A stretch of 43,883 nucleotides of DNA, taken from Bacteroidota bacterium (lineage in GTDB: Bacteria > Bacteroidota > Bacteroidia > Flavobacteriales > Flavobacteriaceae). Positions 1-9,267 of this stretch are shown piece after piece. Positions within the stretch are counted from its first letter, which is position 1, and each line of letters opens with the position of its first letter. Under the pieces are notes generated by a model that searched no databases, had not been told where the DNA came from, and was given only the letters and a program-made list of their open reading frames with translations. The stretch covers positions 1 through 43,883 of the forward strand of contig JAJYSY010000015.1 of NCBI GenBank assembly GCA_021793375.1, in the 5' to 3' direction. The position numbers and the translations under genes were made by a program.

Positions 1-97
1 TAATCCTTGAATTTTATCTTCATCTCATTGATTTTCAAAGCATGAAGATACTAAATCTCTACGATTTCTCCTAATAATTAATCTTAGAAAAAGAAAA

Positions 98-123
98 AAG
101 CTGCCCCAGTTATGAGACAGCTT
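98..123 (-). terminator. Rho-independent terminator after atpC
   Basis: Read on the minus strand this is a 10-bp stem (AAGCUGUCUC pairing with the complementary arm, including G-U pairs) with a 6-nt loop, followed by a T-rich run at 97-87. It sits about 30 nt beyond the atpC stop codon and closes the atpD-atpC transcript. Confidence 0.8.
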
Positions 124-153
124 CTTAATTTTTATATCTAATTAAGAAACTTC

Positions 154-432
154 TTAATCTACTAAAACAATTGCTTTATTGTTATTCATTTCTATAACTC
201 CTCCTGAGATTTCAAGCGTGAATTCTTCTTTATTTCCTTTAAAGAAATTACCTTTATATTCTTCGGTTATTTCTCCGGTTAATTTAAACCGAACAAAACC
301 TTTTTCCAATACAGAAACAATCGGAGCGTGATTATTTAAAATCTGAAAAGTTCCATCAATTCCCGGAACTGTAACAGATTCCACTTCTCCTTTTAACAAT
401 ACTCGCTCTGGGCTAACAATTTCTAATTGCAT
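154..432 (-). CDS. atpC: F1Fo ATP synthase, epsilon subunit
   Basis: This is the epsilon subunit of the F1 central stalk, which couples gamma rotation to the membrane ring. The 92-residue protein has the family N-terminal beta-sandwich (starting MQLEIVSPERVLLKGEVESV, then the GIDGTFQILNNHAPIVS segment). It stops there, so the C-terminal two-helix domain of the roughly 135-residue enterobacterial subunit is absent. That helix pair is the part that inhibits ATP hydrolysis in other bacteria. The gene lies 18 nt downstream of atpD and ends before a strong terminator. The subunits alpha, gamma, delta, a, b and c are not in this window, in line with the split ATP synthase gene arrangement known in Bacteroidota. 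Confidence 0.93.
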   Translation of the reverse strand: MQLEIVSPERVLLKGEVESVTVPGIDGTFQILNNHAPIVSVLEKGFVRFKLTGEITEEYKGNFFKGNKEEFTLEISGGVIEMNNNKAIVLVD

Positions 433-450
433 AAAATTATTTTTAAAAAT

Positions 451-1983
<1,533 letters not shown>

Positions 1984-2135
1984 TTATATAAATTATAAAA
2001 TTCACTTAGAATTTTCGGTCGCGAAGATACTCTTTTTTTTTAAAACAATACTCTTACACAAATAAAAATTAGCGACTTATCAACAAGATATCAACCGTTT
2101 ATTTTAAAAATATTGCTCAAGCATTGATTTCATTA

Positions 2136-2171
2136 AAAAAAGGGAAGTCTTTTTATCAACTTCCCTTTTTT
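2136..2171 (-). terminator. Rho-independent terminator after the DUF4270 gene
   Basis: A perfect 13-bp inverted repeat (2136-2148 with 2159-2171, core GGGAAGT/ACTTCCC) with a 10-nt loop has a run of A on one side and T on the other. It begins about 20 nt after the stop codon of the DUF4270 gene and separates that transcript from atpD. Confidence 0.85.
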
Positions 2172-2192
2172 GAAATATTTTATAACTTTTCT

Positions 2193-3716
2193 TTATTTGG
2201 GTTCCGTATAATAAATTTCTAATTTTAAATTTTTACCGGATGGCGCTTGCGGACCATATAACACTGTTCCGTTTCTTGCTATAACAGAAGCACTTGGCGC
2301 GCGTTTAACTTTTTCATCTCCGGTCTCAATTTTTGACATTTCATCTATGTTTACGTTTTGAGAAACCGCCAATCCTAAACGTGTATTTGTAGAATCATTA
2401 TGAATGATATCATTCACATAATTGGTAATTTTCATCTTATAATAAGTTCCCTTATCATCTGATTCCATTCTTCCCATATGAACAGTTCGAGAATTTAACA
2501 CATCGTTTTCCTTTATTCCTGAAGCAATAGCATAGTCTTTTAAAACTTTGCCATTATTTACATCATAAATAAATAAACGTTCCGGTCCTTTTTGGCTTCC
2601 CATCATTTCGTCTTCATTTACATAAAACTTAAGGTTTGCTTCATTGATTAACCAATCTGTTTCTCTCAGAGAATCCAATTGATTTTCATCTGTAAATAAA
2701 TCAATTACTGCCAAAGAACCTTCTCCTCCTTTAACATAAAGATGTTCTGAACCCGGTAAGTTTTGATATTCTGTTTCAAAAACATTTACTGTTTGACGAG
2801 CAAAATTCAACTTATATGTACTGTAACGATAATTCTGCTCTTCATTTTCTTCATCAGCTCCTTCTCTTTCATTTTTATAATATAAATGTATTCCCGCATC
2901 ATCTGATCTGAAATCCAACAGACTAAAAAATCCATCATCTTGTAATTGCTCTGACTTTAAGTAAACCCCTCTGAAATAATCTGAAAAATTTGCATTTGTC
3001 AAAAGATTTGAAGAACCTTCTTGATCCATAATTGCATTTTCAAAATATTCCACCGGTAATTTCACTCTAAGCTGCGGACTCAATTTTGTGGTGTCTTTTT
3101 CTCCTTCTTCAGGATTTCTTTTTGGTGTTACTAAAATCACCTCATCTTTTGAAGGTTTAAAACTATTGGTAGTAAACAACGGTTCATCTTCAAGATTTTG
3201 CTCAAATTTATCCATCTCATCTGAATAATAAGCTTGAGGTTCATAATTTTCTGTCGGATCATAATCTCTTAAAAAGTAATTTGATCTGTAAACAGAAAGT
3301 TTTACCGTTCCACTTCCAAACACAGAATCCAAGTCGTATTTGCTTTTAAAAGTACTTTGTTCTTTTACAGTACTAAAAAAAGGAACAGCTAACACTACAC
3401 TATCCAAAATAGGATCGTCTCCAAAATCAGGATTTTCTCTTGATAATGATAACTGCGTCAATACGTTTGCTGTTGTTTTTCCATACAAAGGGTCATTATA
3501 TACCCCCAATGCATAACTGGAAAGATTACTGCTTTTTATTCTGTTGATCTTTTCACTGTGTGCTTCTAAAGCTGTATGATCATACAATAAAGCATCAAAG
3601 TTGTTATGATCAACTATTGAACTTCCGATTTCATTGAAATCATCATTACAAGCAATAAAAGAAATAATTACAGCGGTAAGAATCGCTATGCGTTTCGTTA
3701 CATTTTTTAAACTCAT
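2193..3716 (-). CDS. DUF4270 domain lipoprotein
   Basis: A 507-residue lipoprotein with a basic N-terminus, a hydrophobic segment at about 10-22 and a lipobox ending at Cys23 (SFIAC). The next residues are NDD, and an acidic stretch after the cysteine resembles the Bacteroidota lipoprotein surface-export signal. The body matches the DUF4270 family of Flavobacteriia (for example VYNDPLYGKTTANVLTQL near residue 72 and LDSVVLAVP near 105). Its function is unknown. It lies 4 nt downstream of the starch-synthase-like gene, so the two are probably co-transcribed. This pairing recurs in the flavobacteria I know of, which hints at a joint envelope or polysaccharide role, but that is inference. Confidence 0.85.
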   Translation of the reverse strand: MSLKNVTKRIAILTAVIISFIACNDDFNEIGSSIVDHNNFDALLYDHTALEAHSEKINRIKSSNLSSYALGVYNDPLYGKTTANVLTQLSLSRENPDFGDDPILDSVVLAVPFFSTVKEQSTFKSKYDLDSVFGSGTVKLSVYRSNYFLRDYDPTENYEPQAYYSDEMDKFEQNLEDEPLFTTNSFKPSKDEVILVTPKRNPEEGEKDTTKLSPQLRVKLPVEYFENAIMDQEGSSNLLTNANFSDYFRGVYLKSEQLQDDGFFSLLDFRSDDAGIHLYYKNEREGADEENEEQNYRYSTYKLNFARQTVNVFETEYQNLPGSEHLYVKGGEGSLAVIDLFTDENQLDSLRETDWLINEANLKFYVNEDEMMGSQKGPERLFIYDVNNGKVLKDYAIASGIKENDVLNSRTVHMGRMESDDKGTYYKMKITNYVNDIIHNDSTNTRLGLAVSQNVNIDEMSKIETGDEKVKRAPSASVIARNGTVLYGPQAPSGKNLKLEIYYTEPK

Positions 3717-3720
3717 CGAG

Positions 3721-4545
3721 TTAGTCTTCTTTTTCTTCGTTTAACACTTCAGTTATATAGAAATCGCGATAAGCTTGTGCAAAATCTATTTTAGTTTTAT
3801 AGTCTAAGGTTGGAAGATCTTTTTCTTCTATATATTTATTAAGAGATTCCGGCAACTCTTCACTTCCTCTGATTACAGCATCTGAATTATCAATAGCTGT
3901 TTTCATCAAGGCTTCAAAAGTTGGGTTTTTCAAGTGTGCAACACGTTCTTCATCCAATCCATCAAACAGCACTTTCTCTTCCATATCTGCATCTAAAGTT
4001 CCTTCAAATCCATTATTAAAAACAGAAGTTACTATTTTTGAATTCACAAACAACGGTTCATTTCCATAATAGTTCCTCATATATAAAGGCAGTAGAGAAG
4101 CCATCCATCCGTGAACATGAATAATATCCGGAGCCCAGTTTAATTTCTTTACTGTTTCAATTACTCCTTTTGTAAAGAAAATCACTCTTTCATCATTATC
4201 CGGAAACAAGTTTCCGTCTTCATCAGTAAAAGTTGCTTTTCTTTTAAAATAATCTTCATTTTCAATAAAGTAAACTTGCATACGTTCTTTCGGAATGGTT
4301 GCTACTTTAATAATCAAAGGCATATCTAAATCATTGATTACCAAATTCACTCCTGACAGCCTGATTACTTCATGTAACTGATGACGCCTTTCATTGATTA
4401 CACCAAAACGCGGCATAAATATTCTTGTTTGACCTCCATGACCATTAACCATTCTTGGAGCTTCAAAAGACATTGATGACATTTCAGTTTCTGGAAGAAA
4501 TGGTAACACTTCCGATGACACATACAAAATTCGTTTATCTTTCAT
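3721..4545 (-). CDS. Starch/glycogen synthase-like GT5 N-terminal domain protein
   Basis: The 274 residues correspond only to the N-terminal Rossmann domain of GT5 glycogen/starch synthases. RILYVSSEVLPF at the N-terminus matches the start of GlgA, and APDIIHVHGWMASLLPLYMRN matches its HxHxW region. Full-length GlgA has about 470 residues, so the C-terminal GT-B domain is missing. The KTGGL ADP-glucose motif that should follow SEVxPF is replaced by PETEMSS at about 18-24. The protein is therefore unlikely to be an ordinary glycogen synthase. The reading frame is intact and forms an operon with the DUF4270 gene. Databases often name such proteins glycogen synthase, which overstates what is visible. 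I would call it a GT5-like protein of unknown activity. Confidence 0.82.
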   Translation of the reverse strand: MKDKRILYVSSEVLPFLPETEMSSMSFEAPRMVNGHGGQTRIFMPRFGVINERRHQLHEVIRLSGVNLVINDLDMPLIIKVATIPKERMQVYFIENEDYFKRKATFTDEDGNLFPDNDERVIFFTKGVIETVKKLNWAPDIIHVHGWMASLLPLYMRNYYGNEPLFVNSKIVTSVFNNGFEGTLDADMEEKVLFDGLDEERVAHLKNPTFEALMKTAIDNSDAVIRGSEELPESLNKYIEEKDLPTLDYKTKIDFAQAYRDFYITEVLNEEKED

Positions 4546-4584
4546 AAATTGCGCAAAACTTTGATTTGTTTATTTTTAAGTATG

Positions 4585-4592
4585 CAAAAATA
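4585..4592 (-). promoter_or_regulatory. Candidate -7 box for the GT5-like/DUF4270 operon
   Basis: On the minus strand this reads TATTTTTG, a full match to the Bacteroidota consensus TAnnTTTG, about 40 nt before the start codon at 4545. No clear -33 TTG is seen at the expected distance. Confidence 0.45.
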
Positions 4593-4623
4593 CGAAATTT
4601 TATGCACTTTATCAGGAATATAT

Positions 4624-4631
4624 TAATTTTG
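4624..4631 (+). promoter_or_regulatory. Candidate -7 box for the panC operon
   Basis: TAATTTTG matches TAnnTTTG and lies 21 nt before the panC GTG start. It is back to back with the minus-strand box at 4585-4592, as expected for divergent promoters. No clear -33 element is visible. Confidence 0.45.
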
Positions 4632-4652
4632 CATTTTTTAAACATATAATAA

Positions 4653-5501
4653 GTGGATTTAATACACCATAAAAACGCACTAAAATCTCTTCTTAAACAA
4701 CGAAGAAACCAAAATAATATTGTAGGGTTTGTCCCTACCATGGGCGCTTTGCATCAAGGCCATCTTTCTTTAATCTCAATTGCACAACAACAATGCGATC
4801 TTGTAGTTGTCAGCATTTTTGTCAACCCTACTCAATTTGACAATGCAGCTGATTTAGAAAATTATCCCAGAGGATTAGAAGAAGATTTGCATAAACTCAA
4901 AGAAAATTTTGATAATCTGATTATCTTCGCCCCACATACAGAGGAGATTTATGATAGTCAACTCACTTCAGAAACTTTTGCGTTCGGAGAATTGGCAAAA
5001 AAAATGGAAGGTGCTTCTCGTGACGGGCATTTTGACGGCGTAGGAACAATTCTAAAAAAGTTTTTTACCATAATTCAACCCGATAAAGCGTTTTTTGGAG
5101 AAAAAGATTATCAACAGCTTTTAATTGTAAAAAAACTGGTCGATTTGTTAAATCTCCCCCTCGAAATTATTGGTTGCCCCATCAGTCGTGAAGAAAATGG
5201 TTTGGCACGAAGTTCGCGAAATAAAAGATTAACCGCCGATCAACAAAAAGAAGCCGGCTTTATATATAAAATGCTTTTAAAAGCAAAAACAAACTTTAAT
5301 AACAAAAGTATTTCTACTATAATTGATAGTATTGAAAAAGATTTTAAAAACAATTCAAGTTTTAAATTGGATTATTTTGAAATCGTTGATGCAGAAACTT
5401 TAAACACAGCTCAGCAAGTGAAAAAGGATAAAAAATACAGAGCTTTTGTTGCTGCTTATATGGGAGAAATACGTTTAATAGATAATATCGCGTTAAATTA
5501 A
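4653..5501 (+). CDS. panC: Pantothenate synthetase
   Basis: This enzyme condenses pantoate and beta-alanine using ATP, through a pantoyl-adenylate, to make pantothenate (vitamin B5) in the cytoplasm. It has 282 residues, normal for the family. The adenylylation motifs are clear: [14 protein letters not shown] near residue 28 (HxGH), FVNPTQF, the GEKDYQQL segment (KDxQ type) and [10 protein letters not shown]. The start is GTG, because tandem stop codons (TAA TAA) lie immediately upstream in frame and no ATG precedes the conserved region. It is followed after 5 nt by panD, which supplies its beta-alanine substrate. Confidence 0.96.
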   Translation: MDLIHHKNALKSLLKQRRNQNNIVGFVPTMGALHQGHLSLISIAQQQCDLVVVSIFVNPTQFDNAADLENYPRGLEEDLHKLKENFDNLIIFAPHTEEIYDSQLTSETFAFGELAKKMEGASRDGHFDGVGTILKKFFTIIQPDKAFFGEKDYQQLLIVKKLVDLLNLPLEIIGCPISREENGLARSSRNKRLTADQQKEAGFIYKMLLKAKTNFNNKSISTIIDSIEKDFKNNSSFKLDYFEIVDAETLNTAQQVKKDKKYRAFVAAYMGEIRLIDNIALN

Positions 5502-5506
5502 AAATC

Positions 5507-5857
5507 ATGCAAATACAAGTTGTCAAATCCAAAATACATCGTGTAAAGGTTACCGGAGCAGATTTGAATTATATTGGAAGTATCACTATTGATGAAGATT
5601 TGATGGATGCAGCAAATATCATTGAAGGAGAAAAACTTCAAATTGTCAATAATAATAATGGAGAGCGTTTAGAAACTTATGCTATTCCCGGGAAAAGAGG
5701 AAGCGGAGAAATTATTTTGAATGGTGCTGCTGCTCGAAAAGTGGCTGCCGGAGATATTGTTATTTTAATGAGTTATGCTTGGATGGATATCGATGAAGCT
5801 AAAAATTTTAAACCCGCCCTTGTTTTTCCAAATGAAGAAACTAATCTGATAAAATAA
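5507..5857 (+). CDS. panD: Aspartate 1-decarboxylase (pyruvoyl enzyme precursor)
   Basis: PanD converts L-aspartate to beta-alanine, the second substrate of the neighbouring PanC. The 116-residue proenzyme carries the self-cleavage site Gly24-Ser25 in [12 protein letters not shown]. Ser25 becomes the pyruvoyl group. [19 protein letters not shown] matches the conserved C-terminal barrel, with Tyr at the usual YA position. It sits 5 nt from panC and 5 nt from the next gene, so the genes probably form one transcript. Confidence 0.97.
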   Translation: MQIQVVKSKIHRVKVTGADLNYIGSITIDEDLMDAANIIEGEKLQIVNNNNGERLETYAIPGKRGSGEIILNGAAARKVAAGDIVILMSYAWMDIDEAKNFKPALVFPNEETNLIK

Positions 5858-5862
5858 TTCCT

Positions 5863-6840
5863 TTGAACAAAAAAAAACTCCTTAAATATCTAAAAACCTT
5901 TTTACCTTTAGCTTTAGGTGTTTTTTTTATATTCTATTCTTACTACGGATTCACCCCGGAAGAACGACAAAAACTTTTTGAAAATATTGCAGAAGTAAAT
6001 CCTCTTTGGGTGACTCTTGCTTTGGTCGGCGGACTTTTGTCTCATATGTCTCGTGCTTATCGTTGGAAATTACTTCTTGAACCTTTAGGCTATAAAATTA
6101 GATTTTCAACCGCTTTTATGGGTATTATGTCAGGATATCTTGCCAATTTAGGCATTCCTCGTTCCGGAGAAGTTTTACGCGGAGCCACAGCGGCAACTTA
6201 TGATAACATTCCTTTTGAAAAAGCTTTTGGAACCATCATCGCAGAAAGAGCAGTAGATGTTGTTATTGCTTTTACACTTGTGTTTATTGCTATTTTATTA
6301 CACACTAATGAGTTTTTCCTTTTCTTTGAAGAATACAACATCAACCCTTGGTTTAGTATTATAGGATTAGTGATTTTAATTCTAATGGGAAGTCTTATTT
6401 TTTTTATTATCAAAAAATCTTCTCAGCCTATTTTTATAAAAGTCAGAAATTTTTTCTCTGGAATTTTACAAGGAGTAAAAAGTATTTTACATATGAAAAA
6501 CACGCTGGCTTTTATTTTACATACCCTATTTATTTGGGGGATGTATGTCTTGATGTTTTACATCTTAAAATTTGCATTCTTAGAAATGCAAGACCTTTCT
6601 TTTCCTACTATGTTGACAGCTTTTATAGTGGGTTCTTTTTCTATTTCCATCACCAATGGAGGAGTCGGAATTTATCCTGTTGCTGTGGGAGCTACTTTTG
6701 CATTATTTGATATTTCAAAAGAAACTGGAGAAGCTTTTGGTTGGGTAGATTGGAGTTTACAAACCATTTTAAGCATCGTAATTGGCGGATTTTCTTTACT
6801 TTTACTTCCTGTTTTAAATAAGAAAAAGAAAACAGAATAA
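5863..6840 (+). CDS. Flippase-like/lysylphosphatidylglycerol synthase TM-region protein (UPF0104)
   Basis: A 325-residue inner-membrane protein with about eight hydrophobic segments. It belongs to the LPG synthetase transmembrane-region/UPF0104 group, shown by SHMSRAYRWKLLLEPLGY near residue 61, GYLANLGIPRSGEVLRG near 91 and the ITNGGVGIYPVAVG segment near 264. It lacks the soluble aminoacyl-transfer domain of MprF, so it may be a lipid transporter or flippase. The substrate is unknown. Translation starts at a TTG followed by a lysine-rich start (NKKKLLKYLK), with no ATG available nearby. It is tightly linked to panD, a common flavobacterial arrangement without an obvious functional reason. 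Confidence 0.82.
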   Translation: MNKKKLLKYLKTFLPLALGVFFIFYSYYGFTPEERQKLFENIAEVNPLWVTLALVGGLLSHMSRAYRWKLLLEPLGYKIRFSTAFMGIMSGYLANLGIPRSGEVLRGATAATYDNIPFEKAFGTIIAERAVDVVIAFTLVFIAILLHTNEFFLFFEEYNINPWFSIIGLVILILMGSLIFFIIKKSSQPIFIKVRNFFSGILQGVKSILHMKNTLAFILHTLFIWGMYVLMFYILKFAFLEMQDLSFPTMLTAFIVGSFSISITNGGVGIYPVAVGATFALFDISKETGEAFGWVDWSLQTILSIVIGGFSLLLLPVLNKKKKTE

Positions 6841-6903
6841 TTTATATTTTATTTCTCAACAGAGAATTTATTATTAAAAAAATCAATCCTTTTTATTTAA
6901 GCA

Positions 6904-8268
6904 ATGGCAAAAACTAAAACAGCTTTTTATTGTCAAAACTGCGGAGCTCAATTTTCAAAATGGCAAGGACAATGCACTTCTTGTAAACAATGGAATACTA
7001 TTGCCGAAGAAGTCATTCAAAAACCGGACAAAAAAGACTGGAAATCCGGCGCTACCTCTTCTGCAAAAAGAATTTCCAAACCTGTTTTGGTAAAAGAAAT
7101 AAAATACGAACAAGAAGAACGCTTAAACACAAACGACAGTGAATTAAATCGAGTTTTAGGCGGTGGATTGGTTCCGGGATCTTTAACTTTATTAGGTGGA
7201 GAACCAGGAATAGGAAAAAGTACTCTTCTTTTACAAATCGCTTTAAATTTCAATTATAAAACTTTATATGTTTCCGGAGAAGAAAGCCAACAGCAAATCA
7301 AAATGCGTGCTGAACGCTTAAATAAAGATACTTCTGACTGTTATATTCTCACAGAAACCAAAACTCAAAATATTTTTAAACAGATAGAAAAACTTGAACC
7401 CGAAGTTTTAATCATTGATTCTATTCAAACTTTGCACACTGATTTTATTGACAGCTCCCCGGGGAGCCTTTCTCAGATTCGTGAAAGCACTTCAGAGTTG
7501 ATTAAATTCGCAAAAGAAACCCATACCCCTGTTTTAATCATCGGACATATCACCAAAGACGGTAGTATTGCCGGACCAAAAGTTTTAGAACATATGGTAG
7601 ATACTGTTTTGCAATTTGAAGGCGATAGAAATCATGTGTACAGAATTATGAGAGCACATAAAAACAGATTTGGTCCAACTAATGAATTAGGAATTTACGA
7701 AATGTTGGGCACAGGTTTGCGACAAGTTAATAATCCTTCTGAGATTTTAATTCCAAAAAGCGACCAAGATTTAAGCGGAACAGCTATAGCCTCTACAATG
7801 GAGGGTGTTCGCCCTTTAATGATTGAAGTACAAGCTTTAGTCAGCTCTGCTGTTTATGGAACTCCTCAGCGTTCAACCACCGGATTTAACGCCAAAAGAT
7901 TAAATATGCTTTTAGCCGTTTTAGAAAAAAGAGCAGGTTTTAGATTGGGAGCGAAAGATGTTTTTTTAAACTTAACCGGAGGAATTTCTGTAGATGACAC
8001 CGCTATAGATTTAGCGGTTGTTTCTGCTATTTTATCTTCCAGTGAAGATATTCCTATTGATCAAGATATTTGTTTTTCTGCTGAAGTAGGTTTGGCAGGA
8101 GAAATCAGACCTGTTTCAAAAATAGAACAAAGAATTAGCGAAGCAGAAAAGTTAGGTTTTTCTGTTATTGTGGTTTCTAATCAAAATAAAATTTCCAACA
8201 AAAACTATCAGATTCAAATAAAAAAAGTTTCTCGTTTAGAAGAAGTAGTTGAGTTTTTATTTGGATAA
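6904..8268 (+). CDS. radA: DNA repair protein RadA
   Basis: RadA is a RecA-like ATPase that promotes branch migration during recombinational repair. The 454-residue protein shows the N-terminal C4 zinc finger (CQNCG and CTSCK within residues 10-30), Walker A GGEPGIGKST near residue 99, the RadA-specific KNRFG motif near 253, and a C-terminal Lon-protease-like domain (GAKDVFLNLTGGISVDD, then SAEVGLAGEIRPV). All family hallmarks are present. It starts 63 nt after the flippase-like gene, which may leave room for its own promoter, though I see no convincing TAnnTTTG box there. Confidence 0.96.
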   Translation: MAKTKTAFYCQNCGAQFSKWQGQCTSCKQWNTIAEEVIQKPDKKDWKSGATSSAKRISKPVLVKEIKYEQEERLNTNDSELNRVLGGGLVPGSLTLLGGEPGIGKSTLLLQIALNFNYKTLYVSGEESQQQIKMRAERLNKDTSDCYILTETKTQNIFKQIEKLEPEVLIIDSIQTLHTDFIDSSPGSLSQIRESTSELIKFAKETHTPVLIIGHITKDGSIAGPKVLEHMVDTVLQFEGDRNHVYRIMRAHKNRFGPTNELGIYEMLGTGLRQVNNPSEILIPKSDQDLSGTAIASTMEGVRPLMIEVQALVSSAVYGTPQRSTTGFNAKRLNMLLAVLEKRAGFRLGAKDVFLNLTGGISVDDTAIDLAVVSAILSSSEDIPIDQDICFSAEVGLAGEIRPVSKIEQRISEAEKLGFSVIVVSNQNKISNKNYQIQIKKVSRLEEVVEFLFG

Positions 8269-8277
8269 ATTTGGTAT

Positions 8278-9210
8278 ATGAAAATAAGAAATAAAAATTT
8301 AACGCTCGCTGTTTTCATCCTCTTATTATTAATTAGTTTAAGCGGCATAATCAGCAGTGCTGTTGCTTTGATTTTAGGGTTTTTATTTACTTTAATTTTC
8401 GGAAAAAATTATGAGAATTTCACTTCAAAAACAGTAAAATATTTACTTAAAATATCTATTGTTGGCTTGGGTTTTGGCATGTTTTTAGAGGAAGCTTTAC
8501 AAACCAGTCAAGAAAGTTTAAGCTTAACTTTTTTAAGTATTGTTTTGACTTTGGTGTTGGGGTATTTTATTACGAAACTACTCAAATTAGATTTTAAGTT
8601 AGGCTATTTAATTTCGTCGGGAACTTCTATTTGCGGCGGAAGTGCTATTGCTGCCACCTCAGCAGTAATTAAAGCTCCTGCAAAAATTATTTCCATCGCT
8701 TTGGGAGTGGTGTTTTTCTTAAATGCTGTTGCACTTTTTATTTTCCCAAGTATTGGACATTTCTTTGGTTTGAGTCAGCATGATTTCGGATTGTGGGCAG
8801 CAATTGCCATACATGACACCAGCTCTGTGGTAGGTGCTGCTTTAGATTATGGTGAGGAAGCACTAAAAATTGCAACTACCGTAAAATTGGCAAGAACACT
8901 TTGGATTATTCCTATTGCAATTTTGTCTATGTTTTTCTTTAAATCAAAAGATGGAAAAATCAAAATTCCTTGGTTTATTCTATTTTTTATTTTAGCAATT
9001 TTAAGCAATACTTATTTCAATCTACCGGAAAATATTACTGCTAAAATCACCGGTATTTCCAAACAAATGTTGGTGGCAACTTTATTTTTAGTCGGCACAA
9101 GTTTATCTATAAAAGACCTTAAAGAAACCGGAGTAAAACCTTTTGTTTTAGGCGTCTCTCTGTGGATTTGTATTTCTATATTTTCCTTAGCTTTTATTCT
9201 TTATTCTTAA
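8278..9210 (+). CDS. YeiH/PSE-family putative sulfate exporter
   Basis: A 310-residue polytopic membrane protein of the YeiH (UPF0324, putative sulfate exporter) family. Family segments seen are GLGFGMFLEEAL near residue 62, GTSICGGSAIAATSAVI near 116, AIAIHDTSSVVGAAL near 179 and the late LVGTSLSIKDLKETG motif. Roughly nine hydrophobic segments are visible. The substrate is not established for the family as a whole, and the name rests on a few members. It starts 9 nt after radA and ends at a bidirectional terminator shared with recQ. Confidence 0.85.
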   Translation: MKIRNKNLTLAVFILLLLISLSGIISSAVALILGFLFTLIFGKNYENFTSKTVKYLLKISIVGLGFGMFLEEALQTSQESLSLTFLSIVLTLVLGYFITKLLKLDFKLGYLISSGTSICGGSAIAATSAVIKAPAKIISIALGVVFFLNAVALFIFPSIGHFFGLSQHDFGLWAAIAIHDTSSVVGAALDYGEEALKIATTVKLARTLWIIPIAILSMFFFKSKDGKIKIPWFILFFILAILSNTYFNLPENITAKITGISKQMLVATLFLVGTSLSIKDLKETGVKPFVLGVSLWICISIFSLAFILYS

Positions 9211-9213
9211 TAA

Positions 9214-9248
9214 AAAAATCGCTTAATTTTAAAAACTAAGCGATTTTT
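9214..9248. terminator. Bidirectional terminator between the YeiH-type gene and recQ
   Basis: A perfect 12-bp inverted repeat (9214-9225 with 9237-9248, core TCGCTTA/TAAGCGA) is flanked by A and T runs, so it can work in both directions. It lies between two convergent genes, right after the plus-strand stop and 20 nt past the recQ stop. Confidence 0.85.
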
Positions 9249-9267
9249 ATCAATATTTCTTTTATTC

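Noticed and set aside
1..97. Short frames at the left edge (for example ATG at 42)
   Set aside because: Stops after ten codons; the region shows only AT-rich spacer apart from the atpC terminator.
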